Shown piece by piece: positions 1 through 7,027 of a stretch of 64,000 nt of DNA. Source of the stretch: Sphingomonas sp. So64.6b (lineage in GTDB: Bacteria; Pseudomonadota; Alphaproteobacteria; Sphingomonadales; Sphingomonadaceae); assembly GCF_014171475.1 (NCBI RefSeq), contig NZ_CP048817.1, positions 3,100,001 to 3,164,000 on the forward strand. Direction: 5' to 3'. Both the position numbers and the translations under genes were made by a program. Below the pieces are notes generated by a model. It had not been told where the DNA came from and ran no database searches. It worked only from the letters and a program-made list of their open reading frames with translations. Position 1 is the stretch's first letter. Each line of letters starts with the position of its first letter.

Positions 1-342
1 CAATGCCGCGACCGTGCCGCCGAACCGGTCGAGATCCGCCGCAAACGCGGTGTCGGCCTGTGCCTGAGTCCATACCAGCCCGAGCCGGATGCCGGGACCG
101 GTCGTGCCCCAGCCGATCGTCGGCACATCGTCGGGCGTCGGCAGATAGGCGGTCAGCCGGCATTGCTCGAAGCCCTTGATCAGGCGGGCGCAAGCGGCGG
201 AGGGGGCGAGCGCGGGCTGGCCAGCGGGTGGCGGTAGCGGAACACTGGCCAGCACGGTATTCACCGCGGTCACGTCCGCCGCGGTCAGGGCCTTGCCCTT
301 GATCTGGCGGATCGCGTCGAACAGCAGCTTTGCGGCGGTCAT
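1..342 (-). CDS. Phage endolysin, GH24 lysozyme (partial, 3' end beyond window)
   Basis: This is the N-terminal 114 residues of a muramidase; the rest lies left of position 1. After about 54 leading residues comes the GH24 signature: IKGFEQCRLTAY then TIGWG, with catalytic Glu59, Asp71 or Asp72 and Thr75. It would cleave peptidoglycan to release particles. The start ATG at 342 overlaps the stop of the holin-like gene (ATGA), so the two form a lysis cassette. The lysozyme call is secure from the motif; the length and C-terminus cannot be seen. Confidence 0.85.
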   Translation of the reverse strand, partial: MTAAKLLFDAIRQIKGKALTAADVTAVNTVLASVPLPPPAGQPALAPSAACARLIKGFEQCRLTAYLPTPDDVPTIGWGTTGPGIRLGLVWTQAQADTAFAADLDRFGGTVAAL

Positions 343-647
343 GGCGTCACCTTTCCGGAGAGCAGCGCCCAGGCGGTGACGGCGGCGCCGACCAGCCAGC
401 CGAGCGCGGGCGATTTGAGCAGCATCCGGCCGATCGTCCTGGCCCCTTCGCTGCGGTTATTGGCCGCCTCGAGCGTCGCGAGGCGGATCTTGAGATCGGC
501 GATGTCGGAGGCGAGCGGCCCGAGCCCGACCACCTCGCGCGTCAGCCCATCGAGTTTGGCGGAGAGATTATTGACCGAATGCACGACCTCCCGCAGCTGC
601 CCGCGCATTTCGCCCAGGATCATGCTGTTTTCATTGAGGGTCGGCAT
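339..647 (-). CDS. Holin-like small phage membrane protein
   Basis: The protein has 102 residues. The N-terminal two thirds is a helical, probably coiled-coil region (NENSMILGEMRGQL, then DIADLKIRLATLEAAN). One hydrophobic segment near the C-terminus (ALGWLVGAAVTAWALL) ends in a short charged tail. This is the layout of small holin-like proteins encoded just before endolysins, and its stop overlaps the endolysin start. I chose ATG 647 because upstream codons look non-coding; the Shine-Dalgarno is weak, and an ATG eight codons later is possible. The family was not identified by search. A truncated second copy lies at 1996-2205. Confidence 0.6.
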   Translation of the reverse strand: MPTLNENSMILGEMRGQLREVVHSVNNLSAKLDGLTREVVGLGPLASDIADLKIRLATLEAANNRSEGARTIGRMLLKSPALGWLVGAAVTAWALLSGKVTP

Positions 648-708
648 GGGGTGTTCGGTGGTGGCGCGCGGCGGACTCAAAGCGGATACTCCCGTTGCTG
701 GAGTTTCG

Positions 709-738
709 CGATAACGCCACCGCAACACGGGTTGAATC
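709..738 (-). promoter_or_regulatory. GATTCAAC module box upstream of lysis genes
   Basis: On the minus strand GATTCAAC (738-731) is followed 14 bases later by CGTTATCG (716-709), about 60 bases before the holin-like start. The same bipartite arrangement precedes the tailspike, head, tail and fibre modules. The spacing resembles a -35/-10 promoter. That it is a promoter or activator site is inferred. Confidence 0.5.
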
Positions 739-843
739 GACGGTGGCCAGAGCATCGAGCGCTATTTCAAACGCATGGCAGCGGCTCTGGTCAGGCGCGA
801 GGCCCGGATGCTCTCAGCCGAGCGGCAATCCCGTTTGGGTCGG

Positions 844-955
844 AGATATGGGACACCGGTCGGTGCATATCTTCGCCCGGGATCGGGAGCGATCGAGTCA
901 CGCCGGGCCGAATGGGCGGTCGAGAGAGATATGGGACACCCCTGGTTGTATATCT
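844..955. repeat. Two 29-base imperfect palindromes in tandem
   Basis: The units 844-872 and 927-955 both begin AGATATGGGACACC and end in ATATCT, so each can fold into a hairpin with AGATAT/ATATCT arms. They are 83 bases apart in direct orientation. No gene overlaps them convincingly. They may be remnants of an intergenic repeat family or binding sites; the function is unknown. Confidence 0.5.
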
Positions 956-1374
956 CCGGAGGTGAGATGGCCGTATTATTCCTTATTAATCAACGACTTA
1001 TATAGATTTCAACATTGCCACATCGTGGCGGGATCAGAGGAATCCACAGCCAGCATCACGCTGATGCGATCGGGCCGAAACGTGATTGCATTGATAGCAT
1101 TGATTGCATTTGGTCACGGCCATCGTCACCGGTCAGCCGAAATCAACACCGCCGTTTGTTCGAGATGAAGTTCGGGCCGGCTACGAACCAGCGAACCGCC
1201 AGAGCAGCTATGATTTGGGTGGCTTCACTACCACTTCCAGCGGTCTCCCTGCGGGACCTCTTCCGTCATGGTACCGTAGGCCATAAACCCAACAAACAAC
1301 GCCAGGGTACGCCGAGCATGATCGCCGCACCGTAGCGCACCCATCAATGCGATGCTCCCGTTGCTGGAGCAGCG

Positions 1375-1404
1375 TGATGGCGCTACGGCGGCGCAGGTTG
1401 AGTC
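1375..1404 (-). promoter_or_regulatory. Degenerate module box, second copy of lysis leader
   Basis: On the minus strand GACTCAAC (1404-1397) is followed by CGCCATCA (1382-1375). It lies in a stretch of about 65 bases that matches the region upstream of the holin-like gene, including TCCAGCAACGGGAG. One base differs from the core box, and no phage gene follows directly, so it is probably a relic. Confidence 0.35.
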
Positions 1405-1421
1405 GATTGGTAAGGCGAAAG

Positions 1422-1568
1422 ATGAAACGCAGCTTCTGGGATCGCTTTGGTGCGGCCATCATTCTGGGCGGCATTCTGGCGCTGTTCGCGGGCCTGATGA
1501 TCTATGGCAACGCAACACAGGAAATCGAGCGAGGGAACGATCGGCCTATGGGCGGCGCACATCAGTAG
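1422..1568 (+). CDS. Small single-span membrane protein, hypothetical
   Basis: The ORF encodes 48 residues. A short basic N-terminus (MKRSFWDRFG) is followed by one hydrophobic segment (AAIILGGILALFAGLMIYG) and a polar tail. An AAGG lies about ten bases before the ATG. It overlaps no other credible gene and faces away from the phage modules. I do not recognise the family. The membrane segment is clear, but a 48-residue ORF in decaying DNA could be fortuitous. Confidence 0.35.
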   Translation: MKRSFWDRFGAAIILGGILALFAGLMIYGNATQEIERGNDRPMGGAHQ

Positions 1569-1699
1569 TTGCGCCACATTCCCGGTCTCGATGCGATTCG
1601 ATTCGCATGTGCAGCGATCGTCGCCCTCGGTCATTATTATGTCGACTGGGCAGCTCAACTTGCCTTTTTAGGCGCGACGCCCGCAAGGCTGATAGGTGA

Positions 1700-1960
1700 C
1701 AGGGATCAAAACGCAATCGGCTGATCAAGAAGGCGATCAATGCTGTTGGCCTGTGGCAATTGTTCGATCTCGCGATGACGCGCGGCAAGGGATACCATTT
1801 CTCCCCCGGCGACGGCATCTTCTACAGCTATTCGGTCTTCAATGACGTGCCGGTCGTGCGCGCGAAGTTCCCGGCACTGCGCTTCATGAGCACGATGACG
1901 ACCGAAGGCCCAAGCCTTTACCGGCAAGCACCTCACGTCGCGGTATTCGGGCAGCGCTGA
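1700..1960 (+). pseudogene. Probable C-terminal remnant of an unidentified gene
   Basis: An open frame directly after a TGA runs to a TGA at 1960 and encodes protein-like sequence (LINK..LMTRGKGYHFSPGD style hydrophobic/aromatic pattern, then PVVRAKFPALRFMS). No good start codon or ribosome site exists at its beginning; only an internal TTG at 1760. It reads like the tail of a longer enzyme whose front has been lost. I cannot name the parent family. It sits immediately before the truncated holin copy, consistent with rearranged DNA. Confidence 0.3.
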
Positions 1961-1995
1961 TCCGCACACGTCCCGACATTCCGGAAACCAGCGCT

Positions 1996-2205
1996 AGGCC
2001 GTAACGGCCGCGCCGACCAGCCAGCCGAGCGCGGGCGATCTGAGCGGCATCCAGCCGATCGTCCTGGCCCCTTCTCTGCGGTTATTGGCTGCCCCGAGCG
2101 TCGCGAGTCGGCCCTTAAGATCGGCGATGTCAGAGGCGAGTGGCCCAAGCCCGACCACCTCCCGCGTCAGCCCGTCGAGTTTGGCGGAGAGATTGTTGAC
2201 CGAGC
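1996..2205 (-). pseudogene. Truncated second copy of the holin-like gene
   Basis: These 210 bases match 371-580 at roughly 90 percent by eye, in the same orientation. The minus-strand frame is still open through the region matching SVNNLSAKLDGLTREVVGLG and the membrane segment, then hits TAG just before the original C-terminus. The N-terminal codons and the adjoining endolysin are absent. It is a decayed duplicate, either from recombination between related phages or from a local duplication. Confidence 0.75.
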
Positions 2206-2280
2206 GACTGCCGCGACGCCAATAGCACCTTGTCTAAATGCACTCGAAGCGCGAGAAGGCCCACAGGGATGGAGCGACTT

Positions 2281-3015
2281 ATGAAAGCATGGCAATTTGC
2301 GAGCAAGGTGGGAGCTCGCATTTCAACGAAAATGCCTAGGCTTGGAGCCCCACTTCAACTGATGGCCCACCGTCGCATTGGTGAGCTTGAACTCAACCAC
2401 ATGCGCGAGCTGGCTGATCGGGAAAAGATCGCGCTCGATATTGGCGCAAACTGGGGGCCTTATACGGGCGCTCTTCGCGGACATTGCAAGGCGGTGATCG
2501 CCTTCGAGCCCAATCCCAACTTGGCTAAAATGCTCGCGCGCGCATGGCCTGGCATTCGGGTGGAGCGATGCGCCTTGAGTGATCGTGACGGTGTCGCCAT
2601 TCTACGCATGCCAGTTACTGCAACAGGCCAGATGCTGCCCGGTTTCGCGTCCATCGTCGATGACCCAGCGTTCACTAACTTCGTGGAACAGCAGGTTCCG
2701 ATGCACAAGCTCGACGATTTCAAGCTGGAGAATGTCGGTTTCATCAAAATTGATATCGAAGGGCACGAGATCGCTGCAGTTCGAGGCGGCTGGGATACGA
2801 TCTCCCGTGATCGGCCGGTCATGCTGATCGAGAGCCAGTCCGAACACGCAGTTGGCTGCCCCGACGCGCTTGTCGATCTACTGGCGACGCTCGGTTACGA
2901 GGCGTCGTTCCTACACGAAGGCAAGTTCAAACCGTTCTCGGATTGGTCGCCCAACCTTCGTGCAACAAACTATGATGGCCCAATCAACAATTTTATTTTT
3001 CGAGCTAACCGATAA
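2281..3015 (+). CDS. FkbM-family SAM-dependent methyltransferase
   Basis: The protein of 244 residues has the FkbM layout. A SAM-binding motif (ALDIGANWGPYTGAL) lies near residue 55, AFEPNP follows as the acidic end of strand 2, and the family signature KIDIEGHEIAAVRGG lies near residue 160. FkbM enzymes commonly O-methylate sugars of surface polysaccharides or secondary metabolites; the substrate cannot be read here. I chose ATG 2281, which has GGAG at good spacing; ATG 2269 is an alternative. It heads a plus-strand group with a second FkbM gene, a carbamoyltransferase and a flippase, which points to glycan decoration. Confidence 0.8.
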   Translation: MKAWQFASKVGARISTKMPRLGAPLQLMAHRRIGELELNHMRELADREKIALDIGANWGPYTGALRGHCKAVIAFEPNPNLAKMLARAWPGIRVERCALSDRDGVAILRMPVTATGQMLPGFASIVDDPAFTNFVEQQVPMHKLDDFKLENVGFIKIDIEGHEIAAVRGGWDTISRDRPVMLIESQSEHAVGCPDALVDLLATLGYEASFLHEGKFKPFSDWSPNLRATNYDGPINNFIFRANR

Positions 3016-3181
3016 GTTAGCAGAGAAAAAGGTCTGCGGCAAAGATCATCCAATATTTAACTTGTAGCGGAGAAAGAACTTGGAAGCACATCGACCAATG
3101 CCGATGAAGATACTCCCACAGGTCCTTCGCAGCTCTGTCTATAGCCGTTACTACGCAAAGCGACACCGCCAATAGCCGCAA

Positions 3182-3874
3182 TTGTTCGACCGAGCAACGT
3201 TGCGTCATGCGCCTTCCGTTGCGATGGTAAACCTAGTTCCCGGCGATATTATTTCCGGCTACATTGCTTTCACGGGTGAATATGAACCCGATCTTTCCGG
3301 CCGCATTTCCACTCTTGCCCGGGATGGCGGGCTGTTCGTGGATGTTGGCGCCAACATGGGATATTTCTCGCTGCTTTGGGCGGGCGCCCGACGCGATAAT
3401 CATGTCATTGCGTTTGAAGCCTCGCCAGGAGTCTATACCAAGCTAATCGGTAACGTCGCAGCCAACGGCTTGGGCGATCAAATCGAGACGTTGGCAAAGG
3501 CCGCGCTCGACAGCACGGGAGAAATCACCTTTGCAGTCGGACCGCCAGACCAGACCGGGTGGGGCGGCCTCGCGCCCGAAGGCGGCGAGGGTGTGACCGT
3601 CCCTGCCGTGCGCCTCGACGACGTTGTCGGCGACCGAACCGTCGCTGTTATGAAGGTTGATGTGGAAGGCGCGGATTTACTCGTATTGCGCGGCTGCGAA
3701 CGCCTGCTCAAAGAGAAGCGCGTTAATCGGATATTTTACGAGTGTAACCCTACCCGTATGGCTGAACTCGGCCTTGCAGTTGACGATGCCGAGCGATACC
3801 TTTCCGAGGTCGGTTACAGGACATCGCCGATCAACAGTCTGAGAACCGAATGGATGGCCGTGCCGCGCGAGTAA
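3182..3874 (+). CDS. FkbM-family methyltransferase with in-frame amber upstream
   Basis: The open frame of about 230 residues contains FVDVGANMGYFSLLWAG (SAM motif), AFEASP, and the FkbM signature KVDVEGADLLVLRG. The only start in the open part is TTG 3182. Reading upstream in the same frame, ATG 3098 begins a plausible N-terminus (MPMKILPQVLRSS), which ends at TAG 3173-3175 three codons before the TTG. The natural protein therefore probably began at 3098 or 3104 and is now interrupted, unless the amber is suppressed or the TTG works. Function otherwise as for its neighbour. Confidence 0.65.
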   Translation: MFDRATLRHAPSVAMVNLVPGDIISGYIAFTGEYEPDLSGRISTLARDGGLFVDVGANMGYFSLLWAGARRDNHVIAFEASPGVYTKLIGNVAANGLGDQIETLAKAALDSTGEITFAVGPPDQTGWGGLAPEGGEGVTVPAVRLDDVVGDRTVAVMKVDVEGADLLVLRGCERLLKEKRVNRIFYECNPTRMAELGLAVDDAERYLSEVGYRTSPINSLRTEWMAVPRE

Positions 3875-3987
3875 GGCCCTAAGAATACGTCGCGTAAGCC
3901 GCATTCCTTCGTTTCGTCTTGGCAACAGCATTTCCAACGTTATGAGACGTTCCCGAAGAAAGTTCAGGCGGGGGCAGGTGGAATTTA

Positions 3988-5670
3988 ATGATCGTTCTTG
4001 GCATCAATCATAGCTCTTATCACGATTCCTCCGCGGCAATTGTCAAAGACGGTCTCCCAATTTTTGCCATAGCCGAAGAGCGGCTGAGCAAGGTCAAGCA
4101 TGACGCCGCCTTTCCCGACCTGGCGATCAGGGCTTGCTTAGACCATGCCGGCATCACCCTCGGGGAAGTCGATGAAATCGTCATCGGCTGGCAGGAATAT
4201 GCGCAAAGTCTCAAGCGGACCGTCGGCAACGTCCTGTCACGCAAAGATCCTATGCCGTTCAAGGCGCTCCCCGGGTTCATCGTTCGCGATTCTTTGGCCC
4301 AATATCAACGAAAAACCGAGCGAATGATGAAACGTCATTTCACGGGTAAGTTCGTCGCCCCGCGCCGCATCGATCACCATTATGCGCATGCGCTGAGCGC
4401 CTATGTGCCGTCGGGAATGGATGAAGCAACGGTCGTGGTAATCGATGGTCGTGGCGCATGGGAAGCGTCGAGCATCTGGCACGGAAAAGGCACCCGGCTG
4501 GAGCATGTCGAAACGATCAATTTTCCAAATTCACTTGGGCTATTCTACGCGACGTTCACCGGATTCCTCGGCTTCGAGAAATATGCCGATGAGTGGAAGG
4601 TCATGGGGCTGGCGCCTTATGGCACGCCAGGCGCGGTCGATCTTTCGCCGTTCGTGTCCTATGGCGACGGCCGATACGAGGTGCGTTCCGACCTGCTGCT
4701 GTTGCGCGAGGGGGACCGCGAATATGCCGGCGTGGAACGCTATCTCGGCGCGGCACGCGACCCTGATGCCGAACTGACCCAGGCGGACCGCGATCTGGCC
4801 TGGGCGGTGCAGGACATGTGCGAACGCGTCGAGTGCGACTTCATCGCCAAGGCGATCGAACGCGCCGGCAGCCGCAACCTGTGCATTGCCGGCGGCGTCG
4901 GCCTCAATTCCAAGGCGAACGGCCTGTTCCTGCAAAAGGAACTGTGCGACGAGATTTTCGTCCAGCCCGCGGCCGGCGATGATGGCGTTGCACTGGGCGC
5001 GGCGCTGGCCCCCTCGTTCGAGGCGGGCGTGCGCGAGATGACGCAGATGTCGGCTTATCTCGGGCCGAGCTTTACGCGCGAACAGGTCAGGGCGGACCTG
5101 ATCAAGTTCAAGCTGCCTTTCCGCGAAGTCGAATCGCCGGCCAAGGCCGCGGCCGAACTGCTCGCCAAGGGCGCGCTGGTCGGCTGGTTTCAGGGGCGTG
5201 AGGAATTCGGTCCGCGCGCGCTCGGCCACCGGTCGATCATCGCCGATCCGAAGCCGATCGAAAATCGCGACCGGGTCAACAATGCGGTGAAATTCCGCGA
5301 GGAGTGGCGGCCGTTCGCGCCGTCGGTCCTGGAGGCGCATTGCGACGAGCTGTTCGAAAGCTATCAGGACAGCCCGTTCATGATCCTGACCTTCCCGGCC
5401 AAGCCGCTCGCCAAGGAGAAGCTGGCAGCGGCGATCCATGTCGATGGCAGCGCGCGCGTGCAGACGGTGCGCGAAGGCCGCAACGATGTGTATTTCGACA
5501 TGATCAGCGAGTTCCACAAGCTGACCGGAACACCGGGCGTGATGAACACCAGTTTCAACCTGAAGGGTGAAGTGATCGTCAACACCCCGTTCGACGCGGT
5601 TCGCACCTTCTATACCTCCGGGCTGGACGCGCTGGTGATCGAGAACTTCGTGGTTGAAAAAGGCGTTTGA
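3988..5670 (+). CDS. NodU/CmcH-type carbamoyltransferase
   Basis: This 560-residue protein is full length for the family. The N-terminal ASKHA-like domain begins MIVLGINHSSYHDSSAA and holds the metal-binding DHHYAHALSAY near residue 130. The C-terminal domain carries GPRALGHRSI near residue 407 and a late NTSFN. These enzymes transfer the carbamoyl group of carbamoyl phosphate to hydroxyls of sugars, nodulation factors or antibiotics. Its place between FkbM methyltransferases and a flippase suggests it decorates an exported polysaccharide. Its stop overlaps the flippase start. The acceptor is unknown. Confidence 0.88.
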   Translation: MIVLGINHSSYHDSSAAIVKDGLPIFAIAEERLSKVKHDAAFPDLAIRACLDHAGITLGEVDEIVIGWQEYAQSLKRTVGNVLSRKDPMPFKALPGFIVRDSLAQYQRKTERMMKRHFTGKFVAPRRIDHHYAHALSAYVPSGMDEATVVVIDGRGAWEASSIWHGKGTRLEHVETINFPNSLGLFYATFTGFLGFEKYADEWKVMGLAPYGTPGAVDLSPFVSYGDGRYEVRSDLLLLREGDREYAGVERYLGAARDPDAELTQADRDLAWAVQDMCERVECDFIAKAIERAGSRNLCIAGGVGLNSKANGLFLQKELCDEIFVQPAAGDDGVALGAALAPSFEAGVREMTQMSAYLGPSFTREQVRADLIKFKLPFREVESPAKAAAELLAKGALVGWFQGREEFGPRALGHRSIIADPKPIENRDRVNNAVKFREEWRPFAPSVLEAHCDELFESYQDSPFMILTFPAKPLAKEKLAAAIHVDGSARVQTVREGRNDVYFDMISEFHKLTGTPGVMNTSFNLKGEVIVNTPFDAVRTFYTSGLDALVIENFVVEKGV

Positions 5671-6968
5671 TCAATCGCGCCAAATCGCGATTGGTGCGCC
5701 TGTTTCCGTCCCCGCGCCTGCTCCTTCAGATCGTCGAACAGTCATTCGCGACGATCGCGGTGCAGGCGTTGGGCGCGATCACCACGCTGTCGTTCGTCCA
5801 TCTTTTGCCGCAGTCCGAATATGCGTTGTTCGGGCTGTGCATCGTCAGCCTCAATTTCATCGTCGTCAGCAGCGATCTCGGCCTGGGCGCGTCGATGCAG
5901 TTCTTCTGGCGCGAGGCGGTGCGCGGCGGAGTGGCATTTCCGATCCGCTATCGGGCGATCCTGCGGCTGCGGATCTGGTTCTTTGGCCTGTCGTCGCTGA
6001 TCGGCCTGTCGATCCTTGGCGTGATGATCGCGCGCCATGGCGGCACGACCGCGACGATCGCGACGTTGCTCGCGCTTGTCGCGGTGACCGGCTGGCTGCA
6101 GGTCAAGAGCGGCATGACGGTGTCGCTCGCGCGGCTCGGGATGCAGTTGCGGCATGCCTATTCCGCCGAGCTGATGGGATCGCTGGCGCGCGCCGCGTTG
6201 GCCGGGCTGGGGTTTTTCCTCCTGATCCGCGGCGCCTGGTTTCCGCTTGCCACGATGGGCGCGACCACACTCATCACGATCATGATCGCGCGGCGCAGCG
6301 TCGATCCGGCGGTGTACCGCGCGACGAATGCCCAGGCCGAGATGAAACCGGTGCTTGGTTATGTGCTGAGCACGATGCTGGGCACGATCATCTTCACGAC
6401 GCAGGACATATTGGTCTATTCCCTGGCGTCGCTGCACGGCAGTTCGCAAGTGATCGCGCAGACCTTTGCACTGGGCCGTCTGGCCGCGATCTTCGTCGTG
6501 ATCAGCGGCGTGATGGCGAACGTGATCATCCCGCGCATCGCCAATTTGAGCAGTGACGGCCATGCGATCCGCAACGGATTGCTACCGCCCGCGATCGTGG
6601 CGCTTGGCTGCGCAATGCTGACCGCATTGGCAGCGGGTTTTTCGGACCAGACGCTGCTCCTGCTGGGCAGTGCCTATGGCGGCCTCCGTCTCGAGCTCAT
6701 CCTTGCGCTGTCGGCTGCGTCGCTCTCGCTCGTGGCGCAGATGCTGGGCCGCTTCAACCGCGCCATGGGTTGGGTGAAGATCGAAACCATGGTCTATCTG
6801 GTGCACATCGTCGCCATTGTCGGCGTCGGTTATTTTTCCAGCTTTACCAACACGAGAGCGGTCCTGACCTTCAACCTGATTCTTTCGACCTTTTCATTCG
6901 TCGAGATGCTGTTCATCACCTGCGTCGGTTTGCGCACGCTCAGGCAACGGGCGAAGGGTGAAGGGTGA
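5667..6968 (+). CDS. Polysaccharide flippase (Wzx/MATE-like membrane protein)
   Basis: The protein has 433 residues and about twelve to fourteen hydrophobic segments, with a basic, amphipathic N-terminus and a charged loop every 20-30 residues. This is typical of polysaccharide biosynthesis flippases that move lipid-linked repeat units across the inner membrane. The start TTG 5667 overlaps the carbamoyltransferase stop, so translation is probably coupled. The family assignment rests on topology and neighbours, not on a diagnostic motif. It ends about 60 bases before the convergent phage fibre gene. Confidence 0.75.
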   Translation: MINRAKSRLVRLFPSPRLLLQIVEQSFATIAVQALGAITTLSFVHLLPQSEYALFGLCIVSLNFIVVSSDLGLGASMQFFWREAVRGGVAFPIRYRAILRLRIWFFGLSSLIGLSILGVMIARHGGTTATIATLLALVAVTGWLQVKSGMTVSLARLGMQLRHAYSAELMGSLARAALAGLGFFLLIRGAWFPLATMGATTLITIMIARRSVDPAVYRATNAQAEMKPVLGYVLSTMLGTIIFTTQDILVYSLASLHGSSQVIAQTFALGRLAAIFVVISGVMANVIIPRIANLSSDGHAIRNGLLPPAIVALGCAMLTALAAGFSDQTLLLLGSAYGGLRLELILALSAASLSLVAQMLGRFNRAMGWVKIETMVYLVHIVAIVGVGYFSSFTNTRAVLTFNLILSTFSFVEMLFITCVGLRTLRQRAKGEG

Positions 6969-7027
6969 AGGGGGAAGGCTGGGCAGCGCCGGGCTGGGCT
7001 GATCGCCCCTCCCCGCGGGTGCCGCCT

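Larger units (their letters stand above)
756..2280. other. Gene-poor 1.5 kb between lysis module and FkbM gene
   Basis: This stretch holds two 29-base palindromes, one plausible 48-residue ORF (1422-1568), a C-terminal-looking gene remnant (about 1700-1960) and a truncated second copy of the holin-like gene (1996-2205). About 65 bases at 682-745 and 1348-1412 are also similar to each other, and both carry the module box. The remaining ORFs in 956-1347 have no ribosome site or recognisable sequence. The pattern suggests phage-derived duplications followed by decay. Confidence 0.5.

Noticed and set aside
1015-1335. Short plus-strand ORFs in the gene-poor stretch
   Set aside because: No ribosome sites, no recognisable sequence, and several frames open at once in GC-rich DNA.
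4540-5517. Long minus-strand ORF opposite the carbamoyltransferase
   Set aside because: Arginine/histidine-rich shadow of a clear enzyme gene; no ribosome site or motif.
5654-6556. Alternative plus-strand ORF overlapping the flippase
   Set aside because: Out-of-frame shadow rich in Arg and Asp; the flippase frame has regular membrane segments.
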